Under the pieces are notes generated by a model. The model worked only from the letters and a program-made list of their open reading frames with translations, ran no database searches and was not told the origin of the DNA. From positions 62,001 through 126,000 of the forward strand of contig WYBL01000163.1 of NCBI GenBank assembly GCA_011526565.1: DNA of 64,000 bases. The letters run 5' to 3'. The stretch comes from Acidobacteriota bacterium (GTDB taxonomy: Bacteria > Acidobacteriota > Vicinamibacteria > Fen-336). Every line of letters starts with the position of its first letter. Position 1 is the first letter of the stretch. Both the position numbers and the translations under genes were made by a program. Shown piece by piece: positions 16,298 through 25,093 of this stretch.

Positions 16298-17620
16298 ATG
16301 AGCAAGCTCTTCGTGGTGGACACCAACGTCGTGCTGTTCGATCACTCCTGCATCTACAACTTCCAGGAGCACGACGTCGCGCTGTCGATCGTGGTGCTGG
16401 AGGAGCTCGACCGCTTCAAGCGCGGCAACGAGGCGATCAACCTCGAGGCCCGCAGCTTCATCCGCGAGCTCGACGAACTGGCCGGCGACCACTCGCTGAC
16501 CGAGGGCCTGCCGCTGGGCGAGGGGCGCGGGCGGCTCTACATCGAGATCGGCGAGGGGCGCTCCGGCCGCGTCACCCAGGCCTTCGCCAGCAGCAAGCCC
16601 GACCACCGCATCCTGGCCCTGGCGGACGAGTTGCGCGAGCGCCACCCCGACCGCGAGGTGATCCTCGTCAGCAAGGACGTCAACCTGCGGATGAAGGCGA
16701 AGTCGCTGGGCCTGCGCGCCGAGGACTACACGACCGGCAAGGTGCGCCACGTCGACCGCCTGTACAGCGGCACCGCCTCGATCGAGGGGCTGCCCTCCGA
16801 CGTGATCGCCCGGCTGCACGCCGAGCCGCACCAGGTGCCGCACGCCGAGGTGCCGGGCGCGCCGCCGAAGCTCTTGCCCAACCAGTACCTGGTGATGAAG
16901 AACGGCTCGCTCTCGGCGCTCGCCCACTACGCGCGGCAGACCGGGATGTTCGAGCGGGTCGCCAAGCGCCCGGCCTACGGCGTCGAGCCGCGGAACGCCG
17001 AGCAGATCTTCGCGCTCGACGCGCTGATGAGGCCGGAGTGCCAGCTCGTCACGCTGACCGGGCGCGCGGGCACGGGCAAGACGCTGCTGGCGCTGGCCGC
17101 CGCGCTCGAGCAGCGCCGCCACTTCCGCCAGATCTTCCTCGCGCGGCCGGTGGTGCCGATGGGCAACCGCGACATCGGCTACCTGCCCGGCGACGTCAAG
17201 AGCAAGCTCGACCCGTACATGCAGCCGCTGTGGGACAACATCGCGGTGATCCGCCACCGGCTGTCGCCCGACAGCCGCGAGCACCGCGCGCTGGGCGAGA
17301 TGGTCGAGCAGGAGAAGATCTGCGTGGCGCCGCTCGCCTACATCCGCGGCCGCTCGCTCGACCACGTGTACTTCATCGTCGACGAGGCGCAGAACCTGAC
17401 CCCGCACGAGGTGAAGACGATCATCACCCGCGCGGGCGAAGGGTCGAAGGTGGTGTTCACCGGCGACATCCACCAGATCGACACTCCCTACCTCGACTCG
17501 CAGAGCAACGGGCTGACGGTGCTGATCGACAAGATGAAGGACCACGACCTGTTCGCCCACGTCAACCTGGTCAAGGGCGAGCGCAGCCCGCTCGCCGAAC
17601 TCGCCAGCAACGTCCTGTAG
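16298..17620 (+). CDS. phoH: PIN domain-PhoH ATPase/ribonuclease fusion
   Basis: 440 residues. A PIN nuclease domain (1 to about 150) shows its acidic active-site residues in FVVDTNVVLFD, VVLEELDRF and LVSKDVNLR. It is joined to a PhoH ATPase domain (about 210-440) with Walker A LTGRAGTGKTLLALAAA (about 250) and Walker B VYFIVDEAQNLTPHE (about 365). PIN-PhoH proteins (PhoH2/YlaK type) are known as sequence-specific RNA helicase/ribonucleases. Size and domain order are normal. No toxin-antitoxin partner gene is evident. Confidence 0.9.
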   Translation: MSKLFVVDTNVVLFDHSCIYNFQEHDVALSIVVLEELDRFKRGNEAINLEARSFIRELDELAGDHSLTEGLPLGEGRGRLYIEIGEGRSGRVTQAFASSKPDHRILALADELRERHPDREVILVSKDVNLRMKAKSLGLRAEDYTTGKVRHVDRLYSGTASIEGLPSDVIARLHAEPHQVPHAEVPGAPPKLLPNQYLVMKNGSLSALAHYARQTGMFERVAKRPAYGVEPRNAEQIFALDALMRPECQLVTLTGRAGTGKTLLALAAALEQRRHFRQIFLARPVVPMGNRDIGYLPGDVKSKLDPYMQPLWDNIAVIRHRLSPDSREHRALGEMVEQEKICVAPLAYIRGRSLDHVYFIVDEAQNLTPHEVKTIITRAGEGSKVVFTGDIHQIDTPYLDSQSNGLTVLIDKMKDHDLFAHVNLVKGERSPLAELASNVL

Positions 17621-17653
17621 CGGTCGGTGCGGGCGCGGGCCCCGGGCCCCGCG

Positions 17654-17659
17654 TATGAT
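17654..17659 (+). promoter_or_regulatory. -10 element TATGAT before the diguanylate cyclase gene
   Basis: TATGAT is 7 bases before the ATG at 17667. This argues that the in-frame ATG at 17655, which lies inside the hexamer, is not the start, and that the mRNA is nearly leaderless. Confidence 0.4.
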
Positions 17660-17666
17660 CCGCGCC

Positions 17667-19109
17667 ATGTCCGGCCGTCGCACGGCGCCCTTCCTGCCCC
17701 CGCCCGCCGAGGTCCGCGGCCCCACGTGGTGGGGGCTCGGCGAGCTGCGCGGATGGCGCGAGGCGCCGCGGCTGCGCGCCGTCGCCGGGCTGTGGCTGGC
17801 GGCGACGGCCGCGGCCGTGGTCACCGGCGTCCTCAACGTGACGCTGGGCTGGAACGGGGTCGAGTTCCGGGTCTTCGAGCTGCCCGTCGCGGTCACGGTC
17901 TACCCCCCGTTCGTGCTCTCGGTGCTGCTCGCGCTGTGGCTGGGTCCCGCCTGGGGCGCGCTGCCGATCTACTTCGCCAACCTGGCGTCGGCGCTGGCCT
18001 CGGGCCTGCCCTTCCCGATGAGCGCGATCTTCGCGGTCGCGGGCGTGATCGAGACGCTGATGCTGTGGGGTTCGCTGGTGGTGCTGCGGGTCGACCCCGA
18101 CCTGCGCCGCGGCCGCGACCTCGGCTGGTTCCTGGCGGCCGCGCTGGTGGCGGCCGTCACCGGTTCGCTGGCCGCCATCCTGTGGAACTCCTCGCACGGG
18201 CTCGACCCGGCCGCCGGGCAGCGCGTCTGGCGCGGCTGGGTGATCGGCGACCTGCTGCAGATCCTGCTGCTGGTCCTGCCGCTGCTGCGGCTGTGCGGGC
18301 CGGCCGTGCGCGGCTGGTTCGACCGCCGCTTCGTCTCGCCCCCGCAGCAGGAGTTCAGCTACACCCACGGCGTGGGGCTGATCATCGTGGCGTTCGCGGT
18401 GCTGGGGCTGGTCGTGTTCCTCGGCGTGCACCAGGCGCTGGGCTCGATCGAGGTGGCGATCGACGCCCGCACGGTGGACGGCGAGCTGCTGATCCCCAAG
18501 CTGCGCGAGATCATTCTCGTGATGGCCCTGCTGTCGACCGCCCTGATCGCGGCGACGGGCATGTTCTCGACCGCGCTGGCGCGGATGGGCGAGCGCCAGC
18601 GCCACGAGGCGCGCCGCGACACGCTGACCGGCTGCCTCAACCGCCGCACCTTCGCGGAGCTGTACGCGAAGGAGGCCGAGCGCAGCCGGCGTCTCGACCT
18701 CGGCGTCGGCGTGCTGTTCATCGACCTCGACCACTTCAAGTCGATCAACGACGAGTTCGGGCACGCCGCGGGCGACCGCGTGCTGGCCGCCGCGTCGCGG
18801 CGGATCGAGGGCGCGCTGCGCGCCACCGACCTGCTCTTCCGGTGGGGCGGCGAGGAGTTCCTGGTGCTGATGCCGCACACCCGGCGCGAGGAGCTGGGCG
18901 TGATCGCGGAGCGCGTGCGCGAGGCGGTCGGCGCGGGGCCCGTGCAGTCGTCCTCGACGAGCGGGGGGCTCGGCATCGCGGCCAGCGTCGGCGCGGCGGC
19001 CGCCGAGCCGGCGCCGGACGACCCGCGCGATCTGGTCGCGCGGGCCGACCGGGCGGTCTACGAGGCGAAGGCCGCCGGCCGCAATCGGGTGGTGGTCGCG
19101 GCCGGCTGA
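17667..19109 (+). CDS. Membrane diguanylate cyclase (GGDEF)
   Basis: 480 residues. About eight N-terminal membrane helices (about 40-300, MASE1-like by appearance) precede a GGDEF domain that starts at RRDTLTGCLNRRTF. The active site is WGGEEF, and an inhibitory I-site RATD lies exactly five residues before it, so the enzyme should make c-di-GMP from GTP and be product-inhibited. LFIDLDHFKSINDEFGH is the Mg/GTP-binding block. PilZ proteins at 14.6 and 57 kb are possible receivers. Its 3' end faces the lipoprotein gene with a 4-base gap. Confidence 0.92.
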   Translation: MSGRRTAPFLPPPAEVRGPTWWGLGELRGWREAPRLRAVAGLWLAATAAAVVTGVLNVTLGWNGVEFRVFELPVAVTVYPPFVLSVLLALWLGPAWGALPIYFANLASALASGLPFPMSAIFAVAGVIETLMLWGSLVVLRVDPDLRRGRDLGWFLAAALVAAVTGSLAAILWNSSHGLDPAAGQRVWRGWVIGDLLQILLLVLPLLRLCGPAVRGWFDRRFVSPPQQEFSYTHGVGLIIVAFAVLGLVVFLGVHQALGSIEVAIDARTVDGELLIPKLREIILVMALLSTALIAATGMFSTALARMGERQRHEARRDTLTGCLNRRTFAELYAKEAERSRRLDLGVGVLFIDLDHFKSINDEFGHAAGDRVLAAASRRIEGALRATDLLFRWGGEEFLVLMPHTRREELGVIAERVREAVGAGPVQSSSTSGGLGIAASVGAAAAEPAPDDPRDLVARADRAVYEAKAAGRNRVVVAAG

Positions 19110-19113
19110 ACGA

Positions 19114-19752
19114 TCACTCGCCGTCGAGCTTGCAGATCCCGGCGGGGCTCGAGTGGACGACTCCCCAGGCCGATTCCTCGATCACGCAGACGCCACACTG
19201 GCCGGTCGCCGGAGAGCACGCGCGGAACTTGCCGGCCGCCGAGATGTCGATCATGTACTGGGTGATCTCCTTGAGACCGCAGGCCGCGCGCGTGGTCGGC
19301 ACGCCCTCGCCCGAGCAGTCCACGTTCTGGTTGTCGATCACCTGGTACCAGTCGGGCCCCGGCCGGCCCGACTTAGAGGTGCCCGAGATGTAGTGGTCGC
19401 AGGCCTCGCGCTGGGGATGGGTCTCCGGGCGGGTGTTGCAGGTCGTGCTGCCGGGGAAGCCGGCCGCGGCGCAGTAGGCCGTGTCCCGCACGAGCGGGCT
19501 CGCGTTCAGCACCTTCAGCGTCGGCCGCGGCTCGAGCTGGACCTTGATCCGGTAGCCGTACGAGGCCGACAGCGGCGGCAGCGGCGTGCCGCAGGCCGCA
19601 GCGAACGGGTTCGGCGTGGGGGTCGGCGTCGGGGTCGGGGTGGCCGAGGCGACGGGGTTCTGGGGAGCGGCGCTGCCGCCGCCACCGCCGCCACAGGCGG
19701 CGAGCACGAACAGGGGCGCGAGCGCGGCGAGCAGGGAGCGGCTGCGGGTCAT
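19114..19752 (-). CDS. Hypothetical lipoprotein with TP-repeat linker
   Basis: 212 residues. A lipoprotein signal peptide ends in the lipobox FVLAAC (Cys 20), followed by a Gly run and a flexible TPTPTPTPNP linker (about 38-50). The remaining 160-residue domain has about ten cysteines (for example CSPATGQCGVCVIEES near the end), suggesting disulfides in the periplasm or at the cell surface. I recognise no enzyme family. Minus-strand TACACT near 19834 may be its -10. A small stem-loop (cccgcttcgggagcggg, 19782-19798) lies in its leader. Confidence 0.7.
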   Translation of the reverse strand: MTRSRSLLAALAPLFVLAACGGGGGGSAAPQNPVASATPTPTPTPTPNPFAAACGTPLPPLSASYGYRIKVQLEPRPTLKVLNASPLVRDTAYCAAAGFPGSTTCNTRPETHPQREACDHYISGTSKSGRPGPDWYQVIDNQNVDCSGEGVPTTRAACGLKEITQYMIDISAAGKFRACSPATGQCGVCVIEESAWGVVHSSPAGICKLDGE

Positions 19753-19884
19753 GACTCTTCTTGCACCTCGTGCCCGCTTCGGGAGCGGGCGCGCCGGCCG
19801 GTGTCCCGGCCGGGAAAAATCCAGTGTATCCGAGGTCCGGGCCGCCGGCCGCAGCGTTCATCCACGCTGATCGCCGCGGGGCGG

Positions 19885-19890
19885 TAGAAT
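19885..19890 (+). promoter_or_regulatory. Putative -10 TAGAAT upstream of the PspA cassette
   Basis: TAGAAT lies 60 bases before the PspA-like start and is the only AT-rich hexamer there. Unlike many units in this window, this transcript would have a leader with a strong AAGGAGG ribosome-binding site 5 bases before the ATG. No convincing -35 is visible. Confidence 0.35.
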
Positions 19891-19950
19891 CCGCGGCGAG
19901 CCCCGCCGACCCGCCGCCCGCGACTGCCCCGGGGCCGACAAGGAGGACGC

Positions 19951-20709
19951 ATGTTCGCCCGCCTCGCCACGCTGTTCCGCGGCTTCCTCGGCCTGTTCAT
20001 CTCCGGCCTCGAGCGCCAGAACCCGAAAGCCCTGATCGAGGCGGAGCGCGAGGCGCTGCGCGAGCAGATCGCCCGCTTCAACGAGAACCTGGCCAACCAC
20101 GCCGGCTTCCTCGAGCGGCTGCTGCGGCAGGTCAAGACGCTGGAGAGCCAGGAGCGCGACCTGGCCGCCAAGGCCGCGGCCAACCTCAAGGTCGGCAACC
20201 GCAACGCCGCGGGCCAGTACGCCCTGCAGCTCAAGACGGTCAAGGACCAGCTCGAGGAGAACCGCGCGCAGCTCCAGGCGGCCGAGGACACCTACAAGAA
20301 GCTGGTGTCGGCCCGCGACGTGTCCGTGCGCGAGGCGCAGGCCAAGATCGAGAAGCTGAAGCGGATGATCAGCGAGACCGAGATGCTCGAGGCGCAGGCC
20401 GAGCTCCAGGAGATGGCCTCCGGGATGATCGGCTCGATCGGCGGCTCGGGCGACACCCTGAACCGCGTCGAGGAGTACCTCACCGAGCGCCGCGACAAGG
20501 CCGCGGGCCGGGCCCGGGTGGCCGGCTCGACGATCGACACGTCGAAGGTGGAGCTGATGGAGGCCGAGCAGCAGGCCCTGGCCGACGCCGCGCTCAGCGA
20601 GTTCGCCGCGGCCTACGGGATCGAGGCGCCGGCCCCGGACAAGCCGGTCGCAGAGGCCGCGCCGCCCGCCCCGGCGCCGGCGGTCAAGGACATGGGCCCG
20701 CAGTCGTAG
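19951..20709 (+). CDS. PspA/IM30 (ESCRT-III-like) family protein
   Basis: 252 residues, nearly all alpha-helical coiled coil. The N-terminus MFARLATLFRGFLGLFISGL is an amphipathic membrane-binding helix; long helices follow (RFNENLANHAGFLERLLRQV and AQAKIEKLKRMISETEMLEA), then a short Ala/Pro tail. This is the architecture of PspA/Vipp1, the bacterial ESCRT-III relatives that bind and remodel stressed membranes. It opens a co-directional six-gene cassette containing a tethered ABC importer and an AAA+ ATPase, and is followed by the OmpA-fused binding protein after 27 bases. No pspF or pspBC is present. The family call is good; the physiological cue is unknown. Confidence 0.8.
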   Translation: MFARLATLFRGFLGLFISGLERQNPKALIEAEREALREQIARFNENLANHAGFLERLLRQVKTLESQERDLAAKAAANLKVGNRNAAGQYALQLKTVKDQLEENRAQLQAAEDTYKKLVSARDVSVREAQAKIEKLKRMISETEMLEAQAELQEMASGMIGSIGGSGDTLNRVEEYLTERRDKAAGRARVAGSTIDTSKVELMEAEQQALADAALSEFAAAYGIEAPAPDKPVAEAAPPAPAPAVKDMGPQS

Positions 20710-20736
20710 CCCGAAGAAGACCACGGAGGAACGAAG

Positions 20737-22470
20737 ATGACCGATCAGACTCCGCAGCCCGTCGGGCCCACCGCGCTCGGCAAGCTGGTCCTGTTCCTGT
20801 TCGTGCTCGCCTGCCTGGGCGGCGCGGCGTACTACTTCCGGGACCTGGTCGCGCCCTCCGGCCGCGACACGGCCGGCAGCGTCGACCTCGACGAGTTCCG
20901 CAAGATCGAGGCCCCCGACACCAAGGGCATCACGACGGTCCAGGAGTACAAGTACGTTCCCTCCGAGAAGCTGCCTCCCGTCAAGGGCGTGTCGGCCTAC
21001 AAGTGGGACGAGAAGAACAAGGTCGTCAACTTCCCGATCAACGTGTGGATCGGCTGGCTGCCGATCGTGGCCGCCAACGGCGGCTTCGCGCCTTCCGAGC
21101 AGAGCGTCTTCTTCAAGGAATACGGCTTCAAGGTCAACCTCAAGCTGATCGACGACCCCGTGGTCGCCCGCGACAGCTTCGCGGCCGGCGAGAGCCACAT
21201 ACTGTGGGGCACGCTCGACATGATGGTGCTGTTCGCGCCCGACCTGATGAAGGACTCTCGCTCGGCGCCGCGCATCTTCCAGCAGGTCGACTGGTCGTCC
21301 GGCGGCGACGGCATCGTCGTCCGCGGCAACGTGATGTCGGTCAAGGACCTGAAGGGCAAGACCATCGTCTACGCCCAGAACAGCCCCTCGCAGTACTTCA
21401 TCAACAACCTGCTGCTGAACGCGGGCGTGCAGCCTTCCGAGGTCAAGCACAAGTTCACGGCGACGGCGTTCGAGGCGGCGGCGGCGTTCGTCTCCGACAA
21501 GTCGATCGACGCCTGCGTGTCGTGGGCGCCGGACATCTACAACATCCCCGAGAAGGTCAAGGGCACGCGGGTGCTGACCACGACCGCCGAGGCCAACAAG
21601 CTGATCGCCGACGTGTGGGCGGCCCGCGCCGACTTCGCCAAGGACCATCCCGACGTGATCAAGGGGCTGGTGGCGGGCATCTTCAAGGGCATGGATCTGC
21701 TGAAGGACGACACCCAGCGCGAGAAGGCGTTCGCCGCGATGGCCGAGGGCTACGGCATGCAGGCCGAGGAGGTGCGCTCGATGGCGCAGGACGCCCACTC
21801 GACCAACTTCGGCGAGAACAAGACGTTCTTCATGAACGCCAACGAGCCGGCCAACTTCGAGCGGACGTGGAAGAACGTCACCTTCGTCTACCGCGAGCTG
21901 GGCCTGGTCGACACCCCGGTGCGCTTCGACGAGGTGATGGACTTCTCGGTGCTGCAGGCGCTCGAAAAGGAGGGCAGGTTCGGCCACCAGAAGGACGAGA
22001 ACCGGGCCCAGTTCACGCCCACGGCCTACAAGAAGCTGTCGGCAGAAGCGCCGATCCTGACCCAGACCATCCGCATCAACTTCTACCCGAACTCCGCCAA
22101 CATCTTCGAGCCGCAGCACGACGAGGCGGGCAAGCCGATCCCCAACACGCTCTACGACCCGGGCGCCGACGCGACGCTCGAGAAGGTGGCGCGCCTGGCG
22201 GGCCAGTACGAACGGGCGGTGATCGCGGTGGTCGGCCACACCGACGGCTCGATGAAGGGCAAGGGCCCCCGCTACGAGGACGTCAAGCAGCTCTCCACGG
22301 ACCGCGCCGACGCCGTGCGCCAGGCGCTGGTCAAGAAGTACAAGTTCGACCCCAACAAGTTCATCGTCGAGGGCAAGGCGTGGGACGAGCCGGCCAACCC
22401 CGACGACCCGATGAACCACGCGATGAACCGCCGCGTCGAGATCTCGGTCTACCCGCCCGAGGCGAAGTAG
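20737..22470 (+). CDS. ABC substrate-binding domain fused to OmpA peptidoglycan-binding domain
   Basis: 577 residues. A short cytoplasmic N-terminus and one uncleaved membrane helix (about 14-37) precede a periplasmic domain of the NMT1/TauA/SsuA substrate-binding type (about 90-400; NVWIGWLPIVAANGG, then SFAAGESHILWGTLDMM and DKSIDACVSWAPDIYN). An OmpA-like domain follows (about 455-575) with AVVGHTDGSMKGKG and the C-terminal NRRVEISVYPPE that binds diaminopimelate in peptidoglycan. The protein would be anchored in the inner membrane at one end and in the wall at the other. Permease and ATPase genes follow directly. The ligand (nitrate-, sulfonate- or thiamine-precursor-like by family) cannot be chosen. 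Confidence 0.85.
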   Translation: MTDQTPQPVGPTALGKLVLFLFVLACLGGAAYYFRDLVAPSGRDTAGSVDLDEFRKIEAPDTKGITTVQEYKYVPSEKLPPVKGVSAYKWDEKNKVVNFPINVWIGWLPIVAANGGFAPSEQSVFFKEYGFKVNLKLIDDPVVARDSFAAGESHILWGTLDMMVLFAPDLMKDSRSAPRIFQQVDWSSGGDGIVVRGNVMSVKDLKGKTIVYAQNSPSQYFINNLLLNAGVQPSEVKHKFTATAFEAAAAFVSDKSIDACVSWAPDIYNIPEKVKGTRVLTTTAEANKLIADVWAARADFAKDHPDVIKGLVAGIFKGMDLLKDDTQREKAFAAMAEGYGMQAEEVRSMAQDAHSTNFGENKTFFMNANEPANFERTWKNVTFVYRELGLVDTPVRFDEVMDFSVLQALEKEGRFGHQKDENRAQFTPTAYKKLSAEAPILTQTIRINFYPNSANIFEPQHDEAGKPIPNTLYDPGADATLEKVARLAGQYERAVIAVVGHTDGSMKGKGPRYEDVKQLSTDRADAVRQALVKKYKFDPNKFIVEGKAWDEPANPDDPMNHAMNRRVEISVYPPEAK

Positions 22471-22479
22471 GCCGCTCGC

Positions 22480-23286
22480 GTGCACCAGGGCTTCCTGCGC
22501 ATCCGGGAGAGCCTGCCCGCCTGGCGGGCCTGGCTGCTCGGGTCGCTCCCCATCCTCGCGCTGCTTCTGGCGTGGATGGGGGCGACCGCGGGCGCGGCCG
22601 AAGAGCGCCTGCTGTCGCCGGCGATCCTGCCGTCGCCCGCCGAGGTAGTGGGGTCGCTGCGCTCGCTCTGGTTCGACCGCGCGCTCACCCGCAACCTCGG
22701 CGTGTCGTTCAGCCGCATCCTCGCCGGCTTCGCGGTGGGCGTGGCGATCGCCTTCCCGCTGGGGCTGGCGATGGGCGCCTTCACCAAGGTCAAGGCCGCC
22801 TTCACGCCGCTCACGGTCTTCGGCGCCTACCTGCCGATCCCCGCCCTGGTGCCGCTCACGCTGTCGCTGTTCGGCACCGAGGAGACGCAGAAGGTCGCTT
22901 TCCTCGCGCTCGCTTTCGCGATCTACCTGGTGCCGCTGATCGTGGCCGCGGTCGACGGCGTCGAGGACACCTACCTCAAGACCGCGTACACGCTCGGGGC
23001 CAGCCGCTCGGAGGCGGTGACCAAGGTGCTGCTGCCGATCGCCTGGCCCGCCATCTTCCGCGCGCTGCGGCTCGGCTTCGGGGTCGGATGGAGCTACATC
23101 CTGCTGACCGAGATGGTCGACGTCGGCAAGGGCATCGGCGGCATCATCATCACCTCGCAGCGGCGCGGGCCGCGCGAGCACATCTACCTGGTGCTGCTCG
23201 TGATCGTGGCCGTCGCCTTCCTGACCGACAAGCTGTGGCAGTTCGCCGAGAAGCGGCTGTTCCCGCACCAGGAGCAGGGCCGATGA
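22480..23286 (+). CDS. ABC importer permease (SsuC/TauC type)
   Basis: 268 residues with six predicted membrane helices and the cytoplasmic EAA loop AYTLGASRSEAVTKVLLPIA (about 168-187) that docks on the ATPase. The family is the nitrate/sulfonate/taurine permease group and matches the binding domain upstream. GTG is chosen as the start because it lies 10 bases after the upstream stop. The stop overlaps the ATPase start by ATGA. An importer needs two permease copies, so a homodimer is expected. Confidence 0.88.
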   Translation: MHQGFLRIRESLPAWRAWLLGSLPILALLLAWMGATAGAAEERLLSPAILPSPAEVVGSLRSLWFDRALTRNLGVSFSRILAGFAVGVAIAFPLGLAMGAFTKVKAAFTPLTVFGAYLPIPALVPLTLSLFGTEETQKVAFLALAFAIYLVPLIVAAVDGVEDTYLKTAYTLGASRSEAVTKVLLPIAWPAIFRALRLGFGVGWSYILLTEMVDVGKGIGGIIITSQRRGPREHIYLVLLVIVAVAFLTDKLWQFAEKRLFPHQEQGR

Positions 23287-24128
23287 GCGCGACGGGGCCG
23301 GCCACGACGGCCGCGTCACCGGTCGTCGAGTTCCGGAACGTCACCAAGGTCTTCAACCCCGGCCAGAAGACCGAGTTCACGGCACTCAAGGACGTCAGCT
23401 TCCGGATCGACGACAAGCCGGACTACGGCGAGTTCGTCGGCATCCTGGGCCCCTCGGGCTGCGGCAAGTCGACGATCCTCAACCTGATCCACGGCTTCTC
23501 GGACGTCGCGCCGGCGACTTCCGGGGAGGTGCTGGTGCGCGGCCAGGCCGTGCGCGGTCCCGGCGCCGACCGCGGCATGATCTTCCAGCGCTACAGCTCG
23601 TTCCCGCAGCGCACGGTCCTGCAGAACGTGACCTTCGGCCTGGAACTGGACGCCGCCGGCCGCAAGCTGTCGGGCCGCGAGCGCGAGGGGCTGGCCCGCG
23701 AGTGGATCCGCAAGGTCGGCCTCGCCGGCCACGAGCACAAGTACCCGCACCAGCTCTCCGGCGGCCAGCAGCAGCGGGTGGCGATCGCGCGCTCGCTGGT
23801 GCTCAAGCCACGCATCATCCTGATGGACGAGCCGTTCTCGGCGCTCGACGAGCCGACCCGGCTCGACATGCAGCGGCTGATCACCGACCTCTGGCACGAG
23901 GTCGAAGCGACGGTGCTGCTCGTCACCCACTCGATCTCCGAGGCCGTCTACCTCGGCGACCGGGTCTGGATCATGGGCCGTGCGCCGGGCCGCATCCTGC
24001 GCCAGTTCGACGACGTGATCCCGAAGACGCGCGACGCCGACCCGATGGCGGTGCAGGAGTCGACGGCCTTCAAGGAGGCCGTGGCCGAGGTCTCCCGCGC
24101 CTTCCGCGAGGCCGAAGGCGCGCGATGA
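23283..24128 (+). CDS. ABC importer ATPase (SsuB/TauB type)
   Basis: 281 residues. Walker A is GPSGCGKSTI (about 56-65), the Q-loop is MIFQRYSSFP, the signature is LSGGQQQRVAIARSL (about 158-172), Walker B is IILMDEPFSALDEPTR and the switch histidine is in LLVTHSISEA. It powers import with the preceding permease from the cytoplasmic side. Overlaps by ATGA on both ends couple it to permease and coiled-coil protein. It is slightly longer than the usual 255 residues because of a C-terminal tail (QESTAFKEAVAEVSRAFREA) that is helical and might contact other cassette members. Confidence 0.92.
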   Translation: MSATGPATTAASPVVEFRNVTKVFNPGQKTEFTALKDVSFRIDDKPDYGEFVGILGPSGCGKSTILNLIHGFSDVAPATSGEVLVRGQAVRGPGADRGMIFQRYSSFPQRTVLQNVTFGLELDAAGRKLSGREREGLAREWIRKVGLAGHEHKYPHQLSGGQQQRVAIARSLVLKPRIILMDEPFSALDEPTRLDMQRLITDLWHEVEATVLLVTHSISEAVYLGDRVWIMGRAPGRILRQFDDVIPKTRDADPMAVQESTAFKEAVAEVSRAFREAEGAR

Positions 24129-25072
24129 GCGCCTCGCCGGCGCCGCCCTCGTCGTCGCGCCCGCTCGGCTACCTCGACTTCGTCAAGGAGGCTGCGCTGC
24201 GGCCGGTCAGGAACCGGGTGCTCGGGGCGATGCCGCTGACCCAGATGCTGGTGGCCTCGTTCGGCCTGGCCGGCCTGTTCAACGCCGGTTTCTGGCTGCT
24301 GGGGCTGGCGGCGGTCGTCGCCTTCGTCGGCGGCCGCTCCGCGAGCGCGCGCTTCCAGAAGCTGGTCGAGGCCGAGCGCCTGATGGCGGCCCGCGCGCTC
24401 CGCGGCAGCGGCTTCGAGGACAAGGCGCGCCAGGCCATCGCCCGCCTGCGCCCGCAGTCCCAGGCCCGCTACCGCGCCCTCGCCGAGCAGTGCCACGAGA
24501 TCCTGGGCCTGCAGCCGGGCGGGGCGGAGATGGTCTCCGACCTGCGGGCCGGCAACCTGAACCAGTTGCTGTGGCTGTTCCTGCGCCTGCTCAGCTCGCG
24601 CGAGGGCGTGCAGGAAGTGCTCGCGCGCGTCGACCGCGACGAGCTGCGGGCGGAGGCGGACGTGGTGCGCGGGCGGCTGACCTCCGCCGAGCCCGAGGGC
24701 CCGCTGGCGCGCTCGCTGGGCTCGACGCTCGAGATCCTGGAGAAGCGGCTGGCCAACGTCGACGCCGCGGAGAAGAACCTCGCCGTGATCGACGCGGAGC
24801 TGACCCGGATCGAGCAGCAGGTCCGCCTCGTGCGCGAGGAGAGCGCGGTGTCGGGCCGGCCGGAGCTGCTCTCGGCGCGGCTCGACGCAGTGACCTCGAC
24901 GCTGGGTGAGACCTCGCGCTGGATGGACCAGCACGCCGAGCTGCTGACGTCGCTGGGCGGCGACGAGCTCGACGCCAGCTCCGCGCCGCTGCTGCCCGCC
25001 GACGCCGAGGCGCCCGCGCGGCCCGCCCCGCCGCCCCCCCCGCGCGCCCGGGAACGCGAACGAACGCGCTAG
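24125..25072 (+). CDS. Membrane-anchored coiled-coil protein of the PspA cassette
   Basis: 315 residues. A basic N-terminus is followed by a hydrophobic hairpin (about 41-70; MLVASFGLAGLFNAGFWLLG), then long helices including a coiled coil LEILEKRLANVDAAEKNLAV and IEQQVRLVREESA (about 205-245), and a Pro-rich C-terminus. I recognise no named family. It is translationally coupled to the ABC ATPase (ATGA) and sits 21 bases before the AAA+ gene, so it may link PspA or the AAA+ ATPase to the membrane. The C-terminal polyproline and poly-Arg tail is likely disordered. Confidence 0.6.
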   Translation: MSASPAPPSSSRPLGYLDFVKEAALRPVRNRVLGAMPLTQMLVASFGLAGLFNAGFWLLGLAAVVAFVGGRSASARFQKLVEAERLMAARALRGSGFEDKARQAIARLRPQSQARYRALAEQCHEILGLQPGGAEMVSDLRAGNLNQLLWLFLRLLSSREGVQEVLARVDRDELRAEADVVRGRLTSAEPEGPLARSLGSTLEILEKRLANVDAAEKNLAVIDAELTRIEQQVRLVREESAVSGRPELLSARLDAVTSTLGETSRWMDQHAELLTSLGGDELDASSAPLLPADAEAPARPAPPPPPRARERERTR

Positions 25073-25093
25073 AGAGTCGCCATGGAGGCACCG

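Noticed and set aside
17655..17666. ATG at 17655 as start of the diguanylate cyclase
   Set aside because: It lies inside the TATGAT -10 element; ATG 17667 fits the leaderless pattern.
19858..23319. Minus-strand open frame of over 1100 codons opposite the PspA cassette
   Set aside because: Low-complexity shadow translation without motifs; the plus-strand genes explain the region fully.
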